Below the pieces are notes generated by a model, which worked only from the letters and a program-made list of their open reading frames with translations, ran no database searches and had not been told where the DNA came from. A stretch of 11,840 nucleotides of DNA from Lentisphaeria bacterium. Lineage in GTDB: Bacteria; Verrucomicrobiota; Lentisphaeria; Oligosphaerales; Oligosphaeraceae. The stretch is from the NCBI GenBank assembly GCA_016287975.1, contig JAEEXV010000087.1, forward strand, positions 1-11,840, in the 5' to 3' direction. The translations under genes and the position numbers were made by a program. This document shows, piece after piece, positions 1 through 6,754 of the stretch. Position 1 is the first letter of the stretch. Each line of letters starts with the position of its first letter.

Positions 1-1865
1 CGCTCTTCAAGCTGGTCAATGACCAGAAGGGCATCGTGCTGTGCGACATCGGCGACGCGTCGTTCGGCTGCGGCCCGGTCTGGGAAGGCCTGATGTTCTC
101 CGCGATGGGCCAGTTCAAGACCCTGTGGAAGGAGAAGGGCTACAAGGGCCTGCCGATCCTCTTCAACTGCTCCGACAACGCCTACGGCATGGGCGGCCAG
201 ACCGCCGGCGGCTCCGACAAGGGCTACCTCGGCGAGACCATGGGCTTCGGACAGCTCGCGCGCATCGGCGCGGGCGTCGATCCCGACCAGATGTGGGCCG
301 AGCGCGTCAACGGCTATGACCCGCTGGCGATCATCGACACCGTCCGCCGCCAGAAGGCGCTGCTGCTGGAGGGCAAGGGCCCGGCGCTGCTGGATGTCGT
401 CACCTACCGCACGAGCGGCCACTCGCCGTCGGACGCCTCCAGCTACCGCACCAAGGAGGAGCTGGACACCTGGAAGGACTTCGACGCGATCGCGCACTTC
501 CGCGAGAAGATCGTGAAGGGGAAGATCGCCTCGGAGGCCGAGGTCGCCGCGCTGGACGCGCAGGTGCACGACATGGTCAAGTCCATGTTCTGCCTCGCCA
601 TCGACAAGAGCGTCTCCGCCTACGAATCGCTGGATTCGATGTTCATCGAGGGCGTGATGTTCTCCAACAAGAAGGTCGAGAACTGCGACACCACGGGCCG
701 TGATCCCGAGAAGGACTTCCTGCAGCCGCTCAAGGAGAATGCCCAGTACCAGAAGATCCAGGGCAAGAAGCGCTGGTTCGCGGACGAGGCGGGCAAGCCC
801 TACTCCAAGATGCTGGTCTACAACATCTGCGACGCGGTCTTCGAGGCCCTGACCTACCGCTACCAGAAAGACGCCACCGTGGTCACCTTCGGCGAGGACA
901 ACCGCGACTGGGGCGGCGCCTACGCCTGCTACCGCGGCCTCACCGAACTGCTCCCGTACCACCGCTTCTTCAACTCGCCGATCTCCGAGGCCGCCATCAT
1001 CGGCGCCGCGGTCGGCTATGCGCTGGCGGGCGGCCGCGCGGTCGCCGAGATCATGTACTGCGACTTCATCGGCCGCTGCGGCGACGAGCTCTTCAACCAG
1101 CTCTCCAAGTGGCAGGCGATGTCTGGCGGCGTGCTGCGCATGCCCGTCGTGGTGCGCATCTCCGTCGGCTTCAAGTACGGCGCGCAGCACTCGCAGGACT
1201 GGTCGAGCATCTTCACCCACATCCCTGGCCTGAAGGTGATCTACCCCGTGACCCCGTACGACGCCAAGGGCCTGCTGAACAGCGCGCTCGTCGGCACCGA
1301 CCCCGTCATCTGCCTTGAATCGCAGCAGTGCTATGCGCGCGGCGAGCAGTTCCACCAGGGCGGCGTGCCGGAAGGCTACTACGAGATTCCGATCGGCGAG
1401 CCCGATGTCAAGAAGGTCGGCAAGGACCTCACCATCATCACCGTCGGCCCCGCCCTCTACAAGGCGCTGGACGCGGCCAAGGAACTCCAGGAGAAGTACG
1501 GCGTGGACGCCGAGGTCATCGACCTGCGCGCCCTCAACCCGCTGAACTACGACAAGCTGGTCGAGTCGGTCAAGAAGACTGGCAAGGCGGTTCTCGTCAG
1601 CGAGGCGGTCGAGCGTGGCAACGTGATGCAGGGCGTCGCCGCCACCCTCAGCCAGCTGGCCTTCGACTACCTCGACGCGCCGATCGCCGTGGTCGGCTCC
1701 CGCAACTGGGTCTCCCCCGCCGCGGAACTCGAATCGAAGTTCTTCCCGCAGGTCGGCTGGATCCTCGACACCATCCACGAGCGCATCATGCCGCTCAAGG
1801 GCTACACGCCCACCATCAACCGCAGCCTCGGCGAACTCGCCCGCACGCTGCGCCTTGGTGTGTAG
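1..1865 (+). CDS. Fused E1 alpha/beta subunit of a 2-oxo acid dehydrogenase complex (5' truncated)
   Basis: This is the C-terminal ~620 residues of a thiamine-diphosphate E1 enzyme that oxidatively decarboxylates a 2-oxo acid (pyruvate or a branched-chain 2-oxo acid) and passes the acyl group to the lipoyl E2. The frame is open from the left edge (codons start at nt 3), so the true start lies outside. The alpha-type half carries the ThDP/Mg motif as GDAS (nt 51-62) followed by the partner Asn in CSDNAYGMGG (~nt 168-197). The variant GDA replaces the usual GDG. From about nt 800 the beta-type half begins, with VTFGEDNRDWGG, ISEAAIIGAAVGYAL, VAEIMYCDFI, HSQDWSSIFTHIPGLKVIYP and a C-terminal transketolase-like domain (DAEVIDLRALNPL). 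Alpha and beta are normally separate proteins; fused forms are known in several phyla. Substrate specificity cannot be read from the sequence. No E2 or E3 gene follows; a terminator does. Leu codons are mostly CTG and Lys codons AAG, unlike the genes downstream. Confidence 0.93.
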   Translation, partial: LFKLVNDQKGIVLCDIGDASFGCGPVWEGLMFSAMGQFKTLWKEKGYKGLPILFNCSDNAYGMGGQTAGGSDKGYLGETMGFGQLARIGAGVDPDQMWAERVNGYDPLAIIDTVRRQKALLLEGKGPALLDVVTYRTSGHSPSDASSYRTKEELDTWKDFDAIAHFREKIVKGKIASEAEVAALDAQVHDMVKSMFCLAIDKSVSAYESLDSMFIEGVMFSNKKVENCDTTGRDPEKDFLQPLKENAQYQKIQGKKRWFADEAGKPYSKMLVYNICDAVFEALTYRYQKDATVVTFGEDNRDWGGAYACYRGLTELLPYHRFFNSPISEAAIIGAAVGYALAGGRAVAEIMYCDFIGRCGDELFNQLSKWQAMSGGVLRMPVVVRISVGFKYGAQHSQDWSSIFTHIPGLKVIYPVTPYDAKGLLNSALVGTDPVICLESQQCYARGEQFHQGGVPEGYYEIPIGEPDVKKVGKDLTIITVGPALYKALDAAKELQEKYGVDAEVIDLRALNPLNYDKLVESVKKTGKAVLVSEAVERGNVMQGVAATLSQLAFDYLDAPIAVVGSRNWVSPAAELESKFFPQVGWILDTIHERIMPLKGYTPTINRSLGELARTLRLGV

Positions 1866-1887
1866 GTAGAATGACCTGACCGCATCC

Positions 1888-1927
1888 GCCCCCAGACGCC
1901 GCCTGACGGCGCCTGGGGGCTTTTTTT
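1888..1927 (+). terminator. Intrinsic (Rho-independent) terminator after the E1 gene
   Basis: Arms 1888-1901 and 1907-1920 pair over 14 positions with one A/C mismatch, around a 5-nt loop (CCTGA), and are followed directly by seven T residues (1921-1927). It sits 22 bp after the E1 stop codon, so E1 is the last gene of its transcript and the MCE operon needs its own promoter. Confidence 0.93.
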
Positions 1928-1938
1928 GTTGGCGCCAC

Positions 1939-2298
1939 GGAAGACCTGGAAGACCCGGAAGATTCGGCAGATCCGGAAAATCCGGCAGATCCGGAAAATC
2001 CGGCGCATTTGCGGCCGTAGCCACGGCGTTCCGCCGTGGCGGACCGCCGAACAAACCAGCACCCGCTTCCGGAAAATCCGGAGAATCCGGAAAATCCGGC
2101 GCATTTGCGGCCGTAGCCACGGCGTCCCGCCGTGGCGGACCGCCGAACAAACCAGCACCCGCTTCCGGAAAATCCGGAAACCCCGGAAAATCCGGAAAAT
2201 CCGGCGCATTTGCGGCCGTAGCCACGGCGTCCCGCCGTGGCGGACCGCCGAACAAACCAGCACCCGCTTCCGGAAAATCCGGAAAATCCGGAAACCCG
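1939..2298. repeat. Composite intergenic array: three 69-bp hairpin cores separated by 9-bp repeats
   Basis: The spacer tiles exactly into two unit types. Nine-bp units (consensus GGAAAATCC, with variants such as GGCAGATCC and GGAAGACCC) fill 1939-2001 (seven units, most degenerate at the outer end), 2071-2097 (three), 2167-2202 (four) and 2272-2298 (three). Between them are 69-bp cores at 2002-2070, 2098-2166 and 2203-2271. Cores 2 and 3 are identical and core 1 differs at one base (T at 2030, C in the others). Each core holds a perfect 9-bp stem GCCACGGCG/CGCCGTGGC with a 3-nt loop (2020-2040, 2116-2136, 2221-2241). The array carries 17 CCGG sites, a word almost absent from the genes downstream. 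No transposase, Cas gene or promoter is visible. Function unknown; candidates are a dispersed palindromic repeat family, RNA stabilisation or a protein-binding site. The ~40 bp after the array up to the next start codon show no clear -35/-10 pair. Confidence 0.9.
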
Positions 2299-2340
2299 CA
2301 AACCTGGCGCCACTCTTCATCTTTCTGCAATCCCCCGCCT

Positions 2341-3075
2341 ATGGACTTCCCTGGATTTGACCTGAACAACCCAGCCGACTGCAAGGAGGCTTCCGCCCTC
2401 AACGATCGGTTCATCCGCCGATGCGCCGACCTCTGGGGGCGTTTCGCCTTCCTGCCCGCTCGGGACGAACTCATCGAGAAGACCGTCAAGGGCGAATTCC
2501 CCGCCAGCTACCTCCAGAACCTCACCTCGTTCAGCTACCTGCCGCCACCTGGCGACCCCATGATCGAGGATGCGGACGCAGCCGCGCAGCCGCCTGCCGA
2601 CGCCGACGACGCCAAGGAGGAAGAGGAGGAGGCCGCCAAGGAAGCCGAGGCCGACGGGCACCTCCCCGAGGAAATCACCCTCATGCGCACCCTCAGCCAG
2701 AATGGCCGCATGATGTCCTCCCGCATCTACCAGCTGATGTTCGACTGGTGCAACCTCTACGCCATCGTCCTCCCCGATGGCAAGCGCCGCGAAGGAATCC
2801 AGACCCTCGGGCTCCTCGCGCTGCTCCTCGCCAACATCAGCTCCAGCCTCGACCAGCTCTCCTGCTTCCAGATCGAGATGGCCATCAACCTCTGCCAGCG
2901 CGCACGCAAGACCAACCAGGACCTCTGCCAGATGCTCGCCGCACTCACCAATGTCAGCCAGCCCCTGCGCGAAGTCATCGCCCCGCGCCTGAGAAGCCTC
3001 CAGCAACTCGACAACACCCTCCAAAAGCACATCGACAACTGCCGACGCCTCGGCGAACAGCAGCGGCCGTTCTGA
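2341..3075 (+). CDS. Unrecognised cytosolic protein, first gene of the MCE operon
   Basis: A 244-residue protein that I cannot assign to a family. It has no signal peptide and no convincing membrane segment, although residues 153-170 are hydrophobic (GIQTLGLLALLLANISSSL). An N-terminal helical part (about 15-70) is joined by a strongly acidic Ala/Glu/Asp linker (about 73-110) to a mostly helical C-terminal half (about 110-240) with several Cys residues (C137, C175, C185, C196, C234). The ATG at 2341 opens the operon; the only other Shine-Dalgarno-like string (AAGGAGG, 2384-2390) has no start codon after it. Coding is supported by the strong third-position C bias shared with its neighbours and by the tight 16-bp gap to the permease gene. 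Its place at the head of a complete MCE transporter operon suggests an accessory or regulatory role on the cytosolic side, but this is inference only. Confidence 0.8.
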   Translation: MDFPGFDLNNPADCKEASALNDRFIRRCADLWGRFAFLPARDELIEKTVKGEFPASYLQNLTSFSYLPPPGDPMIEDADAAAQPPADADDAKEEEEEAAKEAEADGHLPEEITLMRTLSQNGRMMSSRIYQLMFDWCNLYAIVLPDGKRREGIQTLGLLALLLANISSSLDQLSCFQIEMAINLCQRARKTNQDLCQMLAALTNVSQPLREVIAPRLRSLQQLDNTLQKHIDNCRRLGEQQRPF

Positions 3076-3091
3076 CCCCGCCTCTCCCCGC

Positions 3092-4219
3092 ATGGACTTC
3101 CTGCACGACAAACATCCAGCCCCTCCCACAGAACCGCCTCAGGCGACCTTCCAGGCGCCTGACACGGTCGCCCTCTCTGGCCGCTGGCTGCGGACCCTGC
3201 CCAGGCCAGACGTGCGCCCCATCCTCGACGCCATCCCAGCAGGCACCCTCATCCGCTTCGACGCCTCCCGCCTCCTGCGCTGGGACACCACCCTCCTCGT
3301 ATTCCTCCGAAAACTCCAGGAAAACGGCCACGCCCTCGATGTCCAAACCCTCCCCGAGGGCCTCGCCAAACTCATGGCCTTGAGCGCGGGACAATCGAAC
3401 GCCGCCGCCACCGCCACCGCCAAGGACGGCTTCCTCGTCCGCACAGGCCTCGCAGGCATCAGCATATTCAACACCTTCCTGCATGTCGCCGAATTCACCG
3501 GAGAAGTCGCCTCCGCGATCGGCAGCCTCCTCATCGCACGCACCCGCATGCGCTGGAACGACCTGCGCCAGCAGCTGTTCATCTGCGGCCCGCAGGCCCT
3601 CGGCATCATCTGCCTCATCAGCTACCTCATGGGACTCATCCTCGCCTTCATCGGCGCCATCCCCCTCCAGTGGTTCCAGGTCGAAAACTACGTCGCCAGC
3701 CTTGTCGGCATCGGCATGCTCCGCCTCATGGCACCCGTCATGGTCGGCATCGTCATGGCGGGCCGCACTGGCGCCGCCCACGCCGCCGAACTCGGCACCA
3801 TGCAGGTCAACGAGGAAATCGACGCCCTCCAGACCCTCGGCGTCCCCCCCATCCAGTTCCTCGTCCTCCCACGATGCCTCGCCATGTCCATCCTCCAGCC
3901 AATGCTCTGCGTCTTCGCCGACGGCGTCAGCATCCTCGGCGGCCTCACCGTCGCCGTCTTCCACCTCAAGATCACCCCGCTCGCCTACTTCCACACCCTC
4001 GTCACCACCACCCGCGTCTCCGACTTCCTCGTCGGACTCTTCACCGCATGGGTCCTGGGGACCCTCGACGGACTCTGCGGATGCTATCACGGCATCCGAT
4101 GCGGCCGCAGCGCCGCCGCCGTCGGCCGCGCCACCACCGACGCCGTGGTCTACAGCATCATCTGCACGGTCATCGCCACCTCCCTCATCACCGTCCTCTC
4201 CGTCGTTCTCGCCATCTGA
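3092..4219 (+). CDS. mlaE: MlaE-type MCE/ABC transporter permease with N-terminal STAS-like region
   Basis: Inner-membrane permease subunit (375 aa) of an MCE lipid transporter. Residues ~25-100 look like a STAS (MlaB-like) domain: beta-rich start, FDASRLLRWDTTLLVFLRKL at 56-75, then DVQTLPEGLAKLM. The permease follows, with an amphipathic stretch near 120-150 and hydrophobic segments around 165-190, 200-222, 255-290, 310-330 and 350-375. The MlaE signature is at 223-252 (AGRTGAAHAAELGTM ... EEIDALQTLGVPP), close to the E. coli AGR...AAELGTM...IDAL motif. E. coli MlaE is about 260 aa and its STAS partner MlaB is a separate protein, so here the two appear fused, as seen in other bacteria. Starts at ATG 3092; the ATPase gene begins 8 bp after its stop. 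Confidence 0.93.
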   Translation: MDFLHDKHPAPPTEPPQATFQAPDTVALSGRWLRTLPRPDVRPILDAIPAGTLIRFDASRLLRWDTTLLVFLRKLQENGHALDVQTLPEGLAKLMALSAGQSNAAATATAKDGFLVRTGLAGISIFNTFLHVAEFTGEVASAIGSLLIARTRMRWNDLRQQLFICGPQALGIICLISYLMGLILAFIGAIPLQWFQVENYVASLVGIGMLRLMAPVMVGIVMAGRTGAAHAAELGTMQVNEEIDALQTLGVPPIQFLVLPRCLAMSILQPMLCVFADGVSILGGLTVAVFHLKITPLAYFHTLVTTTRVSDFLVGLFTAWVLGTLDGLCGCYHGIRCGRSAAAVGRATTDAVVYSIICTVIATSLITVLSVVLAI

Positions 4220-4227
4220 CGCCGCCC

Positions 4228-5010
4228 ATGTTCACCACCCACGCCAACCTCCTTGCCGTCCACCATCTCACCATGGCCTACGGCGAGCGCGTCATCATGC
4301 GCGACCTGGAGTTCCAGGTGGAACCTGGCTCCGTATTCGTGATCATGGGCCCTTCTGGCTGCGGCAAATCCACCCTCCTGCGCCATCTGATCGGACTGCA
4401 GGCCCCCGCCGACGGCGAGGTCGAACTCTTCGGACGCTCCTTCTGGGGGCTGGACGAGCAGGAGCGCGCCGCCCTGATGCGCCGCGTCGGCATCCTCTAC
4501 CAGCGCTGCGGCCTCTGGAGTTCCATGACCCTCGCCGAAAACATCGCCCTCCCCCTGCGCGAATACACCGACCTGGGCCCCGCCGAAATCGCCGACCTCT
4601 GCGAATGCAAACTCGCCCTCGTCGGCCTCGCGGGCTTCGGCGGCTACTACCCATCCGAGATCTCAGGCGGCATGCAGAAACGCGCGGGCCTCGCACGCGC
4701 CATGGCCCTCGACCCCGAAATCCTCTTCTTCGACGAGCCCTCCGCGGGCCTCGACCCCATCAGCGCGCACAACCTCGACGAACTCATCCTCGAACTGCGC
4801 GAAAGCCTCGGCACCACCATCGTCGTCGTCACCCACGACCTCGACAGCATCTTCGCCATCGCCACCGACTCCATCTTCCTCGACCCAAAGACCAAGAGCA
4901 TCCTCCAGCAGGCCTCGCCGCGCGAAATGCTCGCCCACCCCGCCGCCCCTGGAATCGCAGAATTCCTCTCGCGCGGGGTGCCATCCCGCCCGACCGCCAC
5001 CACCACCTGA
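4228..5010 (+). CDS. mlaF: MlaF-type ATPase of the MCE/ABC transporter
   Basis: Cytosolic ATP-binding subunit (260 aa) that powers lipid transport with the MlaE-type permease. All ABC motifs are intact: Walker A GPSGCGKST (41-49), Q-loop Gln at 92 (YQRCGLW), signature SGGMQKR (146-152), Walker B ILFFDEPSAGLDP (165-177) and H-loop His at 203 (VTHD). The length matches the family (about 270 aa). The frame stays open far upstream, but homology begins at ATG 4228, 8 bp after the permease stop. The MCE protein gene begins 9 bp downstream. No defects seen. Confidence 0.95.
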   Translation: MFTTHANLLAVHHLTMAYGERVIMRDLEFQVEPGSVFVIMGPSGCGKSTLLRHLIGLQAPADGEVELFGRSFWGLDEQERAALMRRVGILYQRCGLWSSMTLAENIALPLREYTDLGPAEIADLCECKLALVGLAGFGGYYPSEISGGMQKRAGLARAMALDPEILFFDEPSAGLDPISAHNLDELILELRESLGTTIVVVTHDLDSIFAIATDSIFLDPKTKSILQQASPREMLAHPAAPGIAEFLSRGVPSRPTATTT

Positions 5011-5019
5011 GTTCCTCCC

Positions 5020-6156
5020 ATGTCCACCGCCTCCTCCAAAAGCCAGGCACTGCGCCTCGGCATCTTCATCCTCGCCTCCCTGGCTCTCGCCATCTTCCTG
5101 CTCCTCTCCTTCGGGAGCAGCCGCTGGCAGCGAAACGCCATCCAGTACCGCCTCTACTTCAACACCTCCGTCAAGGGCCTCACACAGGGTTCGCCAGTCA
5201 TGTTCCAGGGCATCAAGATCGGCCAGGTGCGCGACATCCACCTCTCCCGCACCCCCCGACACAACCTCACCGACACCTCCGCAGGCGCGAAATTCCCCAT
5301 CGAGGTCATCGTCGACATTTCCCCCGACCGCCTCGGCTTCGTGGACAAGTCCGTCCTGCCGTTCCGCTTCGGCCCATCCCAAAGCGAAAAGGACGCCCGC
5401 AAATACCTCGAGGACATGATCATCCAGGAAAACCTCCGCGGCATGCTCCAGACCGCCTCACTGCTCACGGGACAACTCTACATCGAACTCACCTTCTGCG
5501 AGCCAGAAGAGGACGAAACGCACTCACGCATCTCCGCGATCCTACGGCAGGGCATCATCCCTTCCCGCCGCTCCATGCTTGAGAAAATGTTCGAGCGCCT
5601 CGGACAAAAGGACTTCAACACCAACATCGACAGTCTCTACCAACTCGTCGGACAGATCGGCGCATTCATCTCCTCTGGCAAGAGCGAGCAGCTCCTCGCC
5701 GACCTGAGCGCCATCGCCGCCAATCTGCGCACCAGCTCCGACACCGTGAAAAAGGACCTCCCCGAAATGCTCGCCGCCCTCCGCCAGACCGTCGGAAAAC
5801 TCGACACCCTCGTCACCACCTTCAGCGTCTCCCTCGCAGGAACCGTCCTCAACACCAACCGAACCATCGAAACTGGGCGCAAGACCCTCCTCGAAGTCAA
5901 CGCCATCCTCAAGGAAAACCGCAGCCGCCTAAGCGAAATCGGCGTGAAACTCACCACCTCCCTCGACGCCGTCCAGCGCACGCTCGACAAGGCCCACCAG
6001 CTCATCGAACACATCGACCAGGGCGCCAAACCCGATTCCCAACTCAACGCACGCATCGACGGCACCCTGCGCGAATGCCAGGAGGCCGCCGCAAAACTGC
6101 GCGAACTCCTCGACATGCTCTCCCAGAACCCACAGGCACTTATCCTCGGACGATAG
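5020..6156 (+). CDS. mlaD: Single-MCE-domain protein (MlaD/PqiB-like) with periplasmic helical tail
   Basis: Substrate-binding MCE subunit (378 aa), anchored in the inner membrane by one N-terminal helix (about 11-32, LRLGIFILASLALAIFLLL) with the rest in the periplasm. The MCE domain spans about 42-160: YRLYFNTSVKGLTQGSPVMF, GIKIGQVRDIHL, then an inserted loop, ending in ENLRGMLQTASLLTGQLYIEL. This last stretch resembles PqiB/YebT MCE domains more than MlaD. Residues ~185-370 are predicted long helices/coiled coil with repeated Leu/Ile spacing, as in MCE proteins that form a hexameric tunnel or needle. The domain is single, unlike PqiB (three) or YebT (seven). Start ATG 5020; the lipoprotein gene follows after 7 bp. 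The mlaD symbol reflects the one-domain form; mixed MlaD/PqiB character is noted. Confidence 0.92.
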   Translation: MSTASSKSQALRLGIFILASLALAIFLLLSFGSSRWQRNAIQYRLYFNTSVKGLTQGSPVMFQGIKIGQVRDIHLSRTPRHNLTDTSAGAKFPIEVIVDISPDRLGFVDKSVLPFRFGPSQSEKDARKYLEDMIIQENLRGMLQTASLLTGQLYIELTFCEPEEDETHSRISAILRQGIIPSRRSMLEKMFERLGQKDFNTNIDSLYQLVGQIGAFISSGKSEQLLADLSAIAANLRTSSDTVKKDLPEMLAALRQTVGKLDTLVTTFSVSLAGTVLNTNRTIETGRKTLLEVNAILKENRSRLSEIGVKLTTSLDAVQRTLDKAHQLIEHIDQGAKPDSQLNARIDGTLRECQEAAAKLRELLDMLSQNPQALILGR

Positions 6157-6163
6157 AACCACC

Positions 6164-6694
6164 ATGCGCACCCTTCTCGCCATCGCCGCCTGCGCCATCC
6201 TCGGCGTCACCACCTCCTGCATCACCAAGGCCCCGCCTGCACGCCGCTACATCCTCCTCCCCAAAAACCACGGCGCCGCCTCGAACGCCGCGACCGTCTC
6301 CGTCACCGAAGTCCGCCTGCCGACCTACCTCGACGACAACGGCATGCACCTCATGCGACAGGACGGCGAACTGCTGACCGTGCCAGGCGTCAACTGGGGC
6401 GCCCGCCTCAGCCAGCAAATCCGCGACGCCCTCCAGACCGAACTGCGCAGCCTGGCCACCGCGGCCTCCTCTCCGCGCACGCTCCGCCTCGAATTCCAGC
6501 AGTGCTGCGTCGACACGGATGGCGTCCTCCACGCCAGCGGCATCGCCACCATCCAGCCTGGCGGCCGCACCCACATCTTCAACTACACCAGCGGCGACCA
6601 GCCCACAGGGAAAACCGACGCACCCGCCATCCGCCTACTCCACCAGGAACTCGTCGCCAATCTCGCTCAAAGCCTCGTGCCGCTCCTCAAGTGA
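6164..6694 (+). CDS. PqiC-like ABC-type transport auxiliary lipoprotein
   Basis: A 176-residue lipoprotein. The signal peptide MRTLLAIAACAILGVTTSC ends in a lipobox-like TTSC with the acylated Cys at 19. Soon after comes RRYILLP, matching the aromatic-Leu-rich motif near the start of PqiC/DUF330-type lipoproteins. The core contains VSVTEVRLPTYLDD (about 46-59), WGARLSQQIRDAL and LRLEFQQ, as expected for a small alpha/beta domain of this family. The likely role is to link the MCE protein's periplasmic end to the outer membrane. It follows the MCE gene by 7 bp, the same order as pqiB-pqiC. Residue +2 is Ile, so an Asp retention signal is absent and outer-membrane sorting is plausible. Family assignment rests on motif and context. 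Confidence 0.82.
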   Translation: MRTLLAIAACAILGVTTSCITKAPPARRYILLPKNHGAASNAATVSVTEVRLPTYLDDNGMHLMRQDGELLTVPGVNWGARLSQQIRDALQTELRSLATAASSPRTLRLEFQQCCVDTDGVLHASGIATIQPGGRTHIFNYTSGDQPTGKTDAPAIRLLHQELVANLAQSLVPLLK

Positions 6695-6754
6695 CGGCAC
6701 CCTGACGGCATGGCGACGGCGACGCCACGACAAATCCCTCCCCCCTCTCCCATC

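Noticed and set aside
2002..2271. Possible CRISPR array (three regularly spaced repeats)
   Set aside because: The repeats are 69 bp and longer than the 27-36 bp between them, and the spacing DNA is itself made of 9-bp repeats, not unique spacers. No cas genes are present.
1926..2360. Plus-strand open frame through the first array, encoding a basic repetitive peptide
   Set aside because: It begins in the T tract of the terminator, follows the repeat units exactly and overlaps the start of the next gene; frame is open only because all units are multiples of three.
2384..2390. AAGGAGG as a ribosome binding site
   Set aside because: It is inside the coding region of the 2341 gene and no ATG, GTG or TTG follows at usable spacing.
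2975..4090. 371-residue acidic minus-strand open frame
   Set aside because: Shadow of the permease gene, which has clear family motifs on the + strand.
3670..4227. N-terminal extension of the MlaF-type ATPase
   Set aside because: It would overlap the permease gene by 550 bp with Arg/His-rich shadow sequence; ATPase homology starts right after 4228.
3483..5582. 699-residue plus-strand open frame rich in Ser, Pro and Arg
   Set aside because: It runs out of frame across three well-supported MCE genes; composition is that of a shifted-frame shadow.
6710..6754. Earlier in-frame ATG for the TPR protein
   Set aside because: It adds 15 polar, Pro-rich residues before a good signal peptide; the ATG at 6755 is more likely.
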